Source: Streptomyces sp. NBC_00448 (GTDB lineage: Bacteria > Actinomycetota > Actinomycetes > Streptomycetales > Streptomycetaceae). From it: DNA of 64,000 bases. Shown here in pieces: positions 7,576 to 15,546 of this stretch (its first letter is position 1; each line of letters opens with the position of its first letter). The translations under genes and the position numbers were made by a program. The notes beneath the pieces were generated by a model. It was not told where the DNA came from and ran no database searches. It saw only the letters and a list, made by a program, of their open reading frames with translations. Location of the stretch: contig NZ_CP107913.1 in the NCBI RefSeq assembly GCF_036014115.1, positions 8,053,501 to 8,117,500 of the forward strand, in the 5' to 3' direction.

Positions 7576-10545
7576 TCAAAAGGGGGGCCGGGGGCCGGCC
7601 GGGTGGCCGGCGCGCAGCGTGCCGAAGGTGAAGGAGAACGCGGCCGGGGCGGCGGCCAGCCGGAACTCCGGCAGCGCCTCGGGCCCGCACGCGCCGCTGC
7701 CCACCCCGTGCAGTCCGTGGTCAAGGTGCAGCCAGATCAGGTCGCCGCGCTTCAGCTCGTTCGTGTGCTCGGCCGCCGTGAGTTCCTCGGTGCTCCACGG
7801 CCGGGCGGTGAACCAGAACGGCGGCGCACCGGTCACCCGCAGCCCCGAGCCGTCGGACCGGCGCAGCTCCGCCCACCGCACGTCGGCGCGGGCGCCGTTC
7901 TCCTGCGGTCGTACGTAAGGCGTCTGCAGGCCGTCGACGGTCGAGCGGTGCCGGCCCAGCCGGGACGCCTCGCGGGTGTCGGGGTACGCCTCGCCGGGCC
8001 CGCCGCCGTACCACTCGACGGTGTCGAGCGTGGGGCACAACCCGAGCCGTATGCCGAGCCGCGGCAGCGGCAGGCTCCATGGGCCCTCCGGGGTGACCTC
8101 GACGTCCAGGGCGAGCCGGTCGCCGGCCGCCGTCCAGCGGTAGACGGTGCGCAGCGCCAGGTCCGAGGCGGCCGGCGCGACCCGGGTGGTGACGGTCAAC
8201 GAGTCCTGGCCGGGCGCCACTTCGTCGATCCGGTGCCGCATCCGGTCCAACCCGGCGTCCCGCCAGCGGCGTTCGAGCTGTCCGTCCGGATACCAGTCCG
8301 CCCCGCGGTCGTTGTCGATCGGCGCCCGCCACACGTCCAGCCGGGGGCCGTCCACCACCGCGCCGTCCAGGTAGCGCAGGGTGCCGTCGGCCGCGTCGAA
8401 CATGCCGGGGCCGAGCATGATCAGCCCGCCCTCGACCCGCCGCGGGGTGTGCGGCGCGCCGGGCAACGGGCCTGCCGGCACGGCCGGTCGAGCCACCTCG
8501 AACTGGGCCCACGCCACTTCGTGGCCGGACGGCGCCCACGCGGTGTCCTCGGCGAGCACCGCCCGCACCGTCCAGCACGCCTCGCGGTCCGCCGCGGTCC
8601 GCGGCTCCCGCGGCAGCGCCACCTCGGCGCTCGCTCCCGGCGCCAGCGCGGGCACCTCAAGCCGTCCCTCGGCGACGAGTTCGCCCTCCTCCTCGTACGC
8701 CCAGTGGAAGGACAGTCCCGAAACGTCCGCGAAGTCATGGCGGTTGGTGACGGTCAGCAGGCCGCGCGCCAGATCCGCGGCGAAGCCGACCGGCTGCACC
8801 ACCTTCTTGTACTCGACCAGCCCGGGGGAGGGCGTGCGGTCGGGGAAGACCAGCCCGTCGCAGACGAAGTTGCCGTCGTGCAACTCCTCGCCGAAGTCCC
8901 CGCCGTAGGCGAAGTACGCGCCGCCGTCCGCGGTCCTGCGGCGCAGCCCGTGGTCGATCCACTCCCACACGAAGCCGCCCTGGCAGCGTTCGTACGTCTC
9001 GAAGATCCGCTGGTACTCGCTGAGTCCGCCCGGGCCGTTGCCCATGGCGTGGGCGTACTCGCACAGGAGGAACGGCATCGCGCGCCGGCGCAGGTCCGAC
9101 TCGGCGTCCAGGAGCGGGGGTTCGGCGCGGCGGCCGATCGACTCGCTCTCCTCGTGGTTGGCGTACATTCGGGAGTAGACGTCGACGTCCGCGCAGGACT
9201 GGTCGCCCTCGTAGTGGATCGGGCGGGCCGGGTCGCGCTGCCTGATCCAGTCGGCCATCGCGGACAGCCCGCGCCCGGTGCCGCACTCGTTGCCCAGCGA
9301 CCACATCACCACCGCGGGGTGGTTCTTGTCGCGCTCGACCATCCGGGCGGCCCGGTCCAGCAGGGCCGGGGTCCACCGCTCGTCGTCCACCGGGTTGCGG
9401 CGCCAGTCGACCTCGGAGAAGCCGTGCGTCTCCAGGTCGCACTCGTCGACCACCCACATCCCCAACTCGTCGCACAGGTCGAGGAACGCCGGGTGCGGCG
9501 GATAGTGGCTGGTGCGGACCGCGTTGACGTTGTGCCGCTTCATCAGCAGCAGGTCCCGGCGCATCGTCTCCAGGTCCACCGCCCGGCCGTGGTCCGGGTC
9601 GAACTCGTGCCGGTTCACCCCGCGGAACAGCACGCGCCGCCCGTTCACCTTCAGCAGGCCGTCCTCGACGCGGACCGTGCGGAAGCCGATCCGCAGCGGA
9701 ACCCGTTCGCCCTCGGTGGCCAACTCCGCGTCGTACAGCCGCGGTACCTCCGCCGACCACGGCTCCACCGGCACCACCGCGGTCTCGCCGGTCGCGACGT
9801 CCAGGCCCAACTCCGGTACGGTCACGGTCCCCTGGGGATCGCAGTCGACCCGCAGCGAGCCGTTGCCGGTCAGGTGGTCGTAGTCGCAGTGCACGAAGAA
9901 GTCCGTGACGGCGCCCTCGGGCCGTTCGATCAGCGTGACCTCGCGGAAGATGCCCGGCAGCCACCACATGTCCTGGTCCTCCAGGTAGCTGCCCGAGGAC
10001 CACTGGTGCACCCGCACCGCCAGGACGTTCCCGCGCGGCCGCAGCAGTTCGCCGACCTCGAACTCCACCGGCAGCCGGCTGCCCTTGAAGGTGCCCAGCT
10101 CCTCGCCGTTGAGCCAGACCCGGGCGCAGGAGTCCACCCCGTCGAAGCGCAGCACCGCCGCGCCGCCCGGCCAGTCGCCCGGCAGGTCGAAGCCGCGCAG
10201 GTGATCCCCGGTGGGGTTCTCGGTGGGCACCCGCGGCGGGTCGATCGGAAAGGGGTAGCGGACGTCGGTGTACGCGGGCCGGCCGTAGTCGTGGTCCTGG
10301 CCGTGGCCTTGGAGCGGCCAGTGCGAGGGCACCGGCAGCACGTCCCAGCGCGAGGCGTCGAAGCCGGGGCGGGCGAACGAGTCGTCCGACCCGTCCGCCG
10401 TCGCCGACAGCCGGAACCGCCATGCCCCGCCCAGGTTCACCCGGCGCGCGTCGGACACCCCCGTCCACGCCCGCGGCGGGAGCGCTCCCGTTCCCGGCCC
10501 CATGTCCTCGTAATACGGAAGCGGCCCGGACGGCGCCTCGTGCAT
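7576..10545 (-). CDS. Beta-galactosidase, glycoside hydrolase family 2 (LacZ-type)
   Basis: A 989-residue LacZ-type enzyme that hydrolyses terminal beta-galactosides. Domain order is the family's usual one: jelly-roll sugar-binding domain (about 35-210, with the SHWPLQG segment), immunoglobulin-like domain, TIM barrel (about 310-600), a second Ig-like domain and the C-terminal domain 5 supersandwich. The acid/base Glu420 lies in SLGNECG and the nucleophile Glu496 in CEYAHAMGNG. No signal peptide, so cytosolic. The ATG at 10545 is preferred over 10560 because GAGGAG lies seven bases before it. No transporter gene is adjacent. Beta-glucuronidase is excluded by the LacZ-like active site pattern and length. 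Confidence 0.93.
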   Translation of the reverse strand: MHEAPSGPLPYYEDMGPGTGALPPRAWTGVSDARRVNLGGAWRFRLSATADGSDDSFARPGFDASRWDVLPVPSHWPLQGHGQDHDYGRPAYTDVRYPFPIDPPRVPTENPTGDHLRGFDLPGDWPGGAAVLRFDGVDSCARVWLNGEELGTFKGSRLPVEFEVGELLRPRGNVLAVRVHQWSSGSYLEDQDMWWLPGIFREVTLIERPEGAVTDFFVHCDYDHLTGNGSLRVDCDPQGTVTVPELGLDVATGETAVVPVEPWSAEVPRLYDAELATEGERVPLRIGFRTVRVEDGLLKVNGRRVLFRGVNRHEFDPDHGRAVDLETMRRDLLLMKRHNVNAVRTSHYPPHPAFLDLCDELGMWVVDECDLETHGFSEVDWRRNPVDDERWTPALLDRAARMVERDKNHPAVVMWSLGNECGTGRGLSAMADWIRQRDPARPIHYEGDQSCADVDVYSRMYANHEESESIGRRAEPPLLDAESDLRRRAMPFLLCEYAHAMGNGPGGLSEYQRIFETYERCQGGFVWEWIDHGLRRRTADGGAYFAYGGDFGEELHDGNFVCDGLVFPDRTPSPGLVEYKKVVQPVGFAADLARGLLTVTNRHDFADVSGLSFHWAYEEEGELVAEGRLEVPALAPGASAEVALPREPRTAADREACWTVRAVLAEDTAWAPSGHEVAWAQFEVARPAVPAGPLPGAPHTPRRVEGGLIMLGPGMFDAADGTLRYLDGAVVDGPRLDVWRAPIDNDRGADWYPDGQLERRWRDAGLDRMRHRIDEVAPGQDSLTVTTRVAPAASDLALRTVYRWTAAGDRLALDVEVTPEGPWSLPLPRLGIRLGLCPTLDTVEWYGGGPGEAYPDTREASRLGRHRSTVDGLQTPYVRPQENGARADVRWAELRRSDGSGLRVTGAPPFWFTARPWSTEELTAAEHTNELKRGDLIWLHLDHGLHGVGSGACGPEALPEFRLAAAPAAFSFTFGTLRAGHPAGPRPPF

Positions 10546-10765
10546 GGTGCGGCTCCTCATGGTCCCGTCGAACGAATGTACCTGCCTGCGACGACGATTC
10601 TTCGCCAGCGGGGAGGGGCGGCGCCAGCGCTCACGCGGACGGATTCGGGGGATTCACGAGTGACGGGCGGGGCGAGGGCGGTTCACACACGCACGCGCGG
10701 CTCGGACATACCCGCGCACGGCTCAAGCACCCGCGCACGGCACACCCACCCACCCGCGGCTCGGC

Positions 10766-11686
10766 TCACGCCTCCACGCGCAGCACCGTCTTCCCCTTCG
10801 CGGCACCGGACTTGATGTCCTCGTGCACCTTCGCGATGTTCTCCCACGACTCGACGCGCCAGACCGGAACCGTCAACGTGCCTGCGGCGACGGCGTCGGC
10901 GACCGTCTGGGGGGCGTCCAGGCGGAAGACGGTGCCCTCGCGGCCGCTGGCCCGGACGCCGAACTCCGCGGCGTTGCCGAAGTCGGTGACCGTCACCACG
11001 TGCGAGGGATCGCCGCCCGCGATCGCGATCAGCTCGGGGAGCTGGCCGCCGGGGCCGATGTCCAGGACCCGGTCGACGCCACCGGGAGCCAGGGCGCGCA
11101 CGCGGTCCGCGAGGCCGTCGCCGTACTCGGTGACCTTCGCGCCGAGTTCGCGCATCGCCGCGGCCTTCGCGGCGCCCGACGTCACGATGACCTCCGCGCC
11201 GCGGCCCACCGCGATCTGCGCGGCGAGCCGCCCGACGGCGCCGCTGCCCCCGTTGATGAACACGGTGTGCCCCTCGACCACGCCGAGTTCGTCGAGGGTG
11301 CGGATCGCGGTCTCGGCGAGCATCGGGATGGCCGCCGCCTGCTCGAAGGACATGGTGTCCGGGATGGTGGCCCAGTCGTCCAGCACCGCGAACTGCGCCG
11401 CGCCGGCGGTGGCGCCGCCGAACATCAGGTTCCCGAAGACCCGGTCGCCGACGGCGGTGCCCGCGACGCCCTCTCCGGCCCGCGTGACGACGCCGGCGGC
11501 CTCGAAGCCGGTCCCCTGCGGCAGGGACCCGCCCAGGGCGCCCTCGCGGACGAACCAGTCGGCGGGGTTGGTGCCGCACGCGCGCACCTCGATCTGGACC
11601 TGGCCGGGGCCGGGGACGGGCGTCTCGGTCTCCACGAACCGCAGCACCTCGGGTCCGCCGAACTCGTCGATCTGTACCGCTCGCAT
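10766..11686 (-). CDS. NADP-dependent oxidoreductase, zinc-independent quinone reductase-like MDR
   Basis: A 306-residue medium-chain dehydrogenase/reductase of the QOR/zeta-crystallin branch. It has the GroES-like N-terminal domain (GPGQVQIEVRACGTNPAD) and a Rossmann domain with NGGSGAVGRLAAQ; no zinc-binding Cys cluster is present. Members reduce quinones or enones with NADPH. The ATG at 11686 begins the conserved MRAVQ start and has GGAG seven bases upstream. It is divergent from a TetR regulator 80 bases away, with a clear operator between them, so it is most probably that regulator's target. Confidence 0.92.
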   Translation of the reverse strand: MRAVQIDEFGGPEVLRFVETETPVPGPGQVQIEVRACGTNPADWFVREGALGGSLPQGTGFEAAGVVTRAGEGVAGTAVGDRVFGNLMFGGATAGAAQFAVLDDWATIPDTMSFEQAAAIPMLAETAIRTLDELGVVEGHTVFINGGSGAVGRLAAQIAVGRGAEVIVTSGAAKAAAMRELGAKVTEYGDGLADRVRALAPGGVDRVLDIGPGGQLPELIAIAGGDPSHVVTVTDFGNAAEFGVRASGREGTVFRLDAPQTVADAVAAGTLTVPVWRVESWENIAKVHEDIKSGAAKGKTVLRVEA

Positions 11687-11707
11687 GATCACTCCACTCC
11701 GACGACA

Positions 11708-11750
11708 TGATGACACTTGATGTCATCAGAACGATAACACCAAGTGTCAT
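11708..11750. promoter_or_regulatory. Probable TetR operator between divergent oxidoreductase and TetR genes
   Basis: An 8-bp inverted repeat TGATGACA (11708-11715) and TGTCATCA (11721-11728) with a 5-base centre overlaps a second, perfect 10-bp inverted repeat: ATGACACTTG (11710-11719) against CAAGTGTCAT (11741-11750). The whole structure fills the 80-base divergent intergenic space and would cover both promoters. This is the position and form expected of an autoregulatory TetR site. Confidence 0.7.
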
Positions 11751-11766
11751 CGGGTAGGGTGAAGGC

Positions 11767-12342
11767 ATGCCGAGATGGGAGCCGGACGCCCGGCAGCGCC
11801 TGGAGACAGCCGCGCTGGAGCTGTTCGCCGAGCGCGGCTACGACGGCACGACCGTCGCGGACATCGCGGAGCGCGCGGGCCTGATGAAGCGGTCGTTCTT
11901 CCGCTACTTCCGCGACAAGCGGGAAGTCCTCTTCGGCGGCACCGACGGGCTGGTCACCCAGCTACGGGCGGGGGTGGGCGACGCCCCGGCCGGCGAGCCG
12001 CCGTGGCAGGTGCTCCTCGGCGCCCTCGCCGGCTCCGCCTCCCTCTTCCCGGCGGACCGCTCCCTCGCCCACCGGCGGCAGAGCGTCATCGCCGCCAACC
12101 CCGAACTCCGGGAACGGGAAGTCCTCAAGGTGGCGGTCCTCGAGGACGTGCTCAGGGACCTGCTCGCCGAACGCGGCGTCCCCCAGCGGCAGGCGGCCTA
12201 CCTGGTGCGGCTCGCCCTGACCGTCTACGAGCAGGCGTTCACCCAGTGGATGGAGCCCGGCGCCCGCGCCACTTTCGAACGCTGCGTGGCCGACGCCGAC
12301 GCCGAACTCCAACGGGCCCTGTCCACCCGCCACTTCGCGTAG
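11767..12342 (+). CDS. TetR/AcrR family transcriptional regulator
   Basis: A 191-residue repressor. The N-terminal helix-turn-helix domain has the usual sequence (ALELFAERGYDGTTVADIAERAGL, then RSFFRYFRDKREVLF, about residues 15-60), followed by an all-helical ligand domain. It is divergent from the MDR oxidoreductase gene and separated by 80 bases containing a double inverted repeat, so it probably represses both the oxidoreductase and itself. The phrase GGTGAAGGC lies just before the ATG. Ligand unknown. Confidence 0.92.
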   Translation: MPRWEPDARQRLETAALELFAERGYDGTTVADIAERAGLMKRSFFRYFRDKREVLFGGTDGLVTQLRAGVGDAPAGEPPWQVLLGALAGSASLFPADRSLAHRRQSVIAANPELREREVLKVAVLEDVLRDLLAERGVPQRQAAYLVRLALTVYEQAFTQWMEPGARATFERCVADADAELQRALSTRHFA

Positions 12343-12701
12343 CCGGTTCCTACCGATTATCGGATCGTCGGTCCGGCCGTGCTGTGCCGTCCCGTCCCGA
12401 ACCGGTCCCGTGTCAGCGGGCGGCCCGGCACGGGTCCGGTCGGGTTCCACGCCGACCTGGCCACCCCGGGCTCGGCGGGCACGGGCAGGCCGCGCGCCCG
12501 CGGCACGCCGAGCGGAACTCGGGAGGCTCCACTCGACGCTGCTGACCGGCACGGAGCCGATCGGTGCGCCGCCGGCCACCCCGTCGAGGGAGGGCCGACG
12601 GACCGGCCGTGCCGAAGGCCGCCCGTCGGCGGGGTGGTCGACTCGAAGCGGCGGCACGCCCCGCCGGCGGTGACCGGACCGGGCGGCCGAGCGCCGCCAG
12701 G
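12343..12701. other. Convergent intergenic gap, no gene seen
   Basis: A 359-base GC-rich gap between the end of the TetR gene and the end of the secreted glycosidase-like gene. A small inverted repeat, ACCGA (12352-12356) and TCGGT (12368-12372), follows the TetR stop. Open frames here lack a ribosome site, recognisable domains and continuity, so I see only 3' untranslated sequence. Confidence 0.5.
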
Positions 12702-15356
12702 TCAGGCCGGGTCCACCCGGATCGAGCCGAAGGTGTTCTGCGTCAGGCTCGACACCAGGCCGATGCCGCCGCGGCGCAGCGCGATGCCGCTGTCCCGGCG
12801 GACCAGCGTGCCGTCCAGCCACAACTCGAGGACGTCCGCGGCCGCGTGGACGAGGAACGTGGTGGCGGCGCCGACCTGCGGGAAGGGCGCCGGCGCCGCG
12901 GCGCCGACCTGCGTCAGGGTGCCGTCGTGCTTGGTGAACAGCCGGGCGTTGCCGTCGGCGCACAGCCGGTACTCGTAGTAGTTCGCGTCGTCCTGGAAGC
13001 GCGCGACCACCCCGACGAACGTGTCCTGCCGGTAGGAGGGATCGGAGTACCACACCACCGGTGCCACCGTCGGGCTGACGGTGACCGTGAACCGGTAGTC
13101 GGCCCAGGTCTGATCGCCCGCGACGAGCAGGGCCGGCTCGCCGATGGTGTCGCCCTGGGACTCGCCCTCGGACAGGTTGGTGTTGGCGATCACCGGCCCG
13201 TGGGCGCCGTCGGTGACGTCCCAGTCCCCGCGGCCCTCGACGATCCGCCACCCGGCGGGCAGCCGATGGCCCAGGTCGGTGGTCGCGCCGGCCCGGATCG
13301 GCGCCGTCCACGGCAGGCGGACCGGATCGCTGATCGCCACCTCGACGGCGGCGGTGACGTCGGGTTCGGCGGCGCTCGCGGCGGTGATCGTCACCGATCC
13401 GCCGGCCGGGACCCGGGCCGGGGCGGTGTAGGTGCCGTCGGCCGTCACCGTGCCGACGCGGCTGTCGCCGCCGGGCCGGCCGTCGACCGACCAGCGGACC
13501 TGCCGGCCGGTGCCCTGCGTCGGTACGGCCACCAGGTGCACGCTGTTGCCGGCCGGGACGGAGGACGGGCCGGGGAACGGGAACACGACCCGGCTCGGCG
13601 TCAGGTGCGGCCGGTAGGGCCGGTCGAGGCCGATCACCAGTACGTCGTGGTACTCCAGCCGCGGCACCCGTACGGTGACCCGGCCGGAGGCGTACTGCCA
13701 GGACGGCGCCTGCCGTCGAGACGGACCGACGGTGTCCGGGGTCACCAGCGTGACGCCGGCCGGGCGGCGGTCGGTGGACACCGTCACGGTCAGGTCGGTC
13801 TGCGTGCGCATGCTGCCGGTGTCGTTGTCGAAGTCGCCGTTCACCACGTGCACGATCCGCCGGCCCGGCTGGTCGAACGCGGACAGGTGCACGTTCGGCG
13901 CGCTGACCTCCAGCGTGGTCGGGGTGATCACCCGCAACTCGCGCCGCAGTTCGTGGGTGTCCCGCTGGAACGCGGCCAGATTGGACTCCAGCGTGAACAC
14001 CCCGCGCACCAGCCCGTCGAGCACGTTGTACATGCTGCGGCCGGCCGCCGGGAAGCCGCCCGCGGCGAGGATCTGGGCGGAGGCGATCCGCACGAACGCC
14101 GGCCAGGAGCCGAAGTCGTGCGGCCCCCAGAAGATGGTCGGCGTCGCGTAGTCGACGAAGAACACGAACGGCTTGGGCGCGACCTTGGCGATCGCGGACC
14201 GCAGCTGCGGGATGAGGTTCGCGGTGCCGTCGAACGGCGCCGTGCTCTCGGCGGCGGGCACGTCGAGACCCTGGAGCCGGAACGGGTAGTTGCGCAGGTA
14301 GTAGTCGACCGCCTCGGCGCCGGTGTTGGTGTCGCCGTCGAGCGCGGGGAAGTCCGCGCCGCCGTAGGTCGAGTTGGCCGACAGGTAGACCGTACGGCCG
14401 TGCGTCTGCCGCGCCCGCTGCCTGATCGCGCGCATCGCCGGGGCGATCACGGAGGTGTCGGTGGGGTACCACTCGTCGAACTCGACGCCGTCGAACCCGG
14501 CCGCGATCTGCCGCTCGGCCTTGAAGACCAGTTGCCGGACGGCGCTCGGGGTGTCACTGATCAGGTGGTACACCGGGCCGTTCCCGAGCGGGTCGCCGGA
14601 CGCCTCGGCGGGGTCCACCCCCGGCGCGAGCGTCTCCAGGTCCGGTTCCCAGTAGCTCGCCGACACGCCGGCGCCGAGCAGCGCGCCGTCCTGTGCGAGC
14701 CGGACCAGGCTCTGCCGGACCGCGGGGAAGCCGCGGTCCTCGTACTCGGTGCCCACCCACTCGTACGCCGACCGGTGCACGAAGTCCGGGGCGATGACCC
14801 GGGTGAGCCGGCGGTTGCGGGCGTCGGACGCGTTCTGCTCGAAGAGCCACACCTCGACCTGGTCGAGGCGGCTCGGCGGGGTGGCCGGCGCGTTGGACGG
14901 CGCCGACCAGTGCCGGCCGTCGTAGGTCGCCAGCGCGAACCAGTGCCGGGTGTCCGGGTCCAGCCCTGAGACGTCCAGCTGGTGGCCGGCGCCGGCGGAG
15001 CCGATCGGGCGGGGGCCGCCGAGGCGTCGCGCGGTGGGCCATGTCGAGGCGTCGATCGGGCGGTCGGCCGACCGGAGTTCGTACCGGAGAGCGCCGGCCG
15101 GCGCGGTCCAGCTCAGGGTGATCCCCGCCGAGGTCACCGACTCGACGGCGAGGTCGGTCACGGTCGCCGCCGACCGGCCGGCGGCCGGCGATCCGCTCCG
15201 CGCCGGCTGAGCGCCGGCCGGTTCCGCGCCGGCCGGTTCCGCGCCGGCCGGTCGGGCTTCGGCGACCCCGACCGGAACGGCGACCGCACCGGCCCCGACC
15301 ACCGCGATGGTGAGGAACCGCCGGCGACCGATGCCGGGTTGAGCTGACGCGTCCAC
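12702..15356 (-). CDS. Tat-exported TIM-barrel glycosidase-like protein with FN3 and C-terminal beta-sandwich modules
   Basis: An 884-residue exported protein. The N-terminus has a twin-arginine signal (GRRRFLT, residues 10-16, then a hydrophobic core to about 30), followed by a short PAGAE repeat linker. A fibronectin III domain lies at about 64-165. The central region (about 175-480) looks like a TIM barrel, with an acidic FDGVEFDEW segment holding Glu292, Asp294 and Glu295 at the end of a strand, as catalytic acids often are. Then come a beta-rich accessory domain, an Ig-like domain and a C-terminal concanavalin/LamG-like domain (about 700-884). I could not assign a GH family. The GTG start at 15356 is chosen because GGAGG precedes it by five bases and the LacI-like operator then falls upstream of it. 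Confidence 0.72.
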   Translation of the reverse strand: MDASAQPGIGRRRFLTIAVVGAGAVAVPVGVAEARPAGAEPAGAEPAGAQPARSGSPAAGRSAATVTDLAVESVTSAGITLSWTAPAGALRYELRSADRPIDASTWPTARRLGGPRPIGSAGAGHQLDVSGLDPDTRHWFALATYDGRHWSAPSNAPATPPSRLDQVEVWLFEQNASDARNRRLTRVIAPDFVHRSAYEWVGTEYEDRGFPAVRQSLVRLAQDGALLGAGVSASYWEPDLETLAPGVDPAEASGDPLGNGPVYHLISDTPSAVRQLVFKAERQIAAGFDGVEFDEWYPTDTSVIAPAMRAIRQRARQTHGRTVYLSANSTYGGADFPALDGDTNTGAEAVDYYLRNYPFRLQGLDVPAAESTAPFDGTANLIPQLRSAIAKVAPKPFVFFVDYATPTIFWGPHDFGSWPAFVRIASAQILAAGGFPAAGRSMYNVLDGLVRGVFTLESNLAAFQRDTHELRRELRVITPTTLEVSAPNVHLSAFDQPGRRIVHVVNGDFDNDTGSMRTQTDLTVTVSTDRRPAGVTLVTPDTVGPSRRQAPSWQYASGRVTVRVPRLEYHDVLVIGLDRPYRPHLTPSRVVFPFPGPSSVPAGNSVHLVAVPTQGTGRQVRWSVDGRPGGDSRVGTVTADGTYTAPARVPAGGSVTITAASAAEPDVTAAVEVAISDPVRLPWTAPIRAGATTDLGHRLPAGWRIVEGRGDWDVTDGAHGPVIANTNLSEGESQGDTIGEPALLVAGDQTWADYRFTVTVSPTVAPVVWYSDPSYRQDTFVGVVARFQDDANYYEYRLCADGNARLFTKHDGTLTQVGAAAPAPFPQVGAATTFLVHAAADVLELWLDGTLVRRDSGIALRRGGIGLVSSLTQNTFGSIRVDPA

Positions 15357-15385
15357 GCGACCCTCCGACCGGGGGATGGGGGTTC

Positions 15386-15399
15386 TGACATCGTTGTCA
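15386..15399. promoter_or_regulatory. LacI-type operator candidate upstream of glycosidase-like gene
   Basis: TGACATCGTTGTCA has palindromic arms TGACA and TGTCA around a 4-base centre and lies 30 bases before the chosen GTG start. It closely matches the core of the perfect palindrome in front of the GH92 gene at 46.3 kb. LacI-family repressors of sugar genes in actinobacteria often bind TGACAnCGnTGTCA-like sites. Confidence 0.6.
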
Positions 15400-15471
15400 A
15401 CTACCATGTGCACCGCCCGACGATCTGTCAAGACCCCGTCAGGGTCGGCGCGTTCGCCGCGGGGAACCGGT

Positions 15472-15520
15472 CCGCCCGCCGCCCCCGTCACCTCGTACGG
15501 GCGGCGGGGGCGGCGGGCGG
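15472..15520. terminator. Terminator hairpin downstream of GH97 gene
   Basis: Perfect 16-bp arms, CCGCCCGCCGCCCCCG at 15472-15487 and its complement at 15505-15520, with a 17-base loop. It starts 26 bases after the stop of the GH97 gene on the minus strand and separates it from the downstream glycosidase-like gene and its own operator. Confidence 0.75.
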
Positions 15521-15546
15521 GTGTCCGCTCGGTGCTGCCGCGGTGG

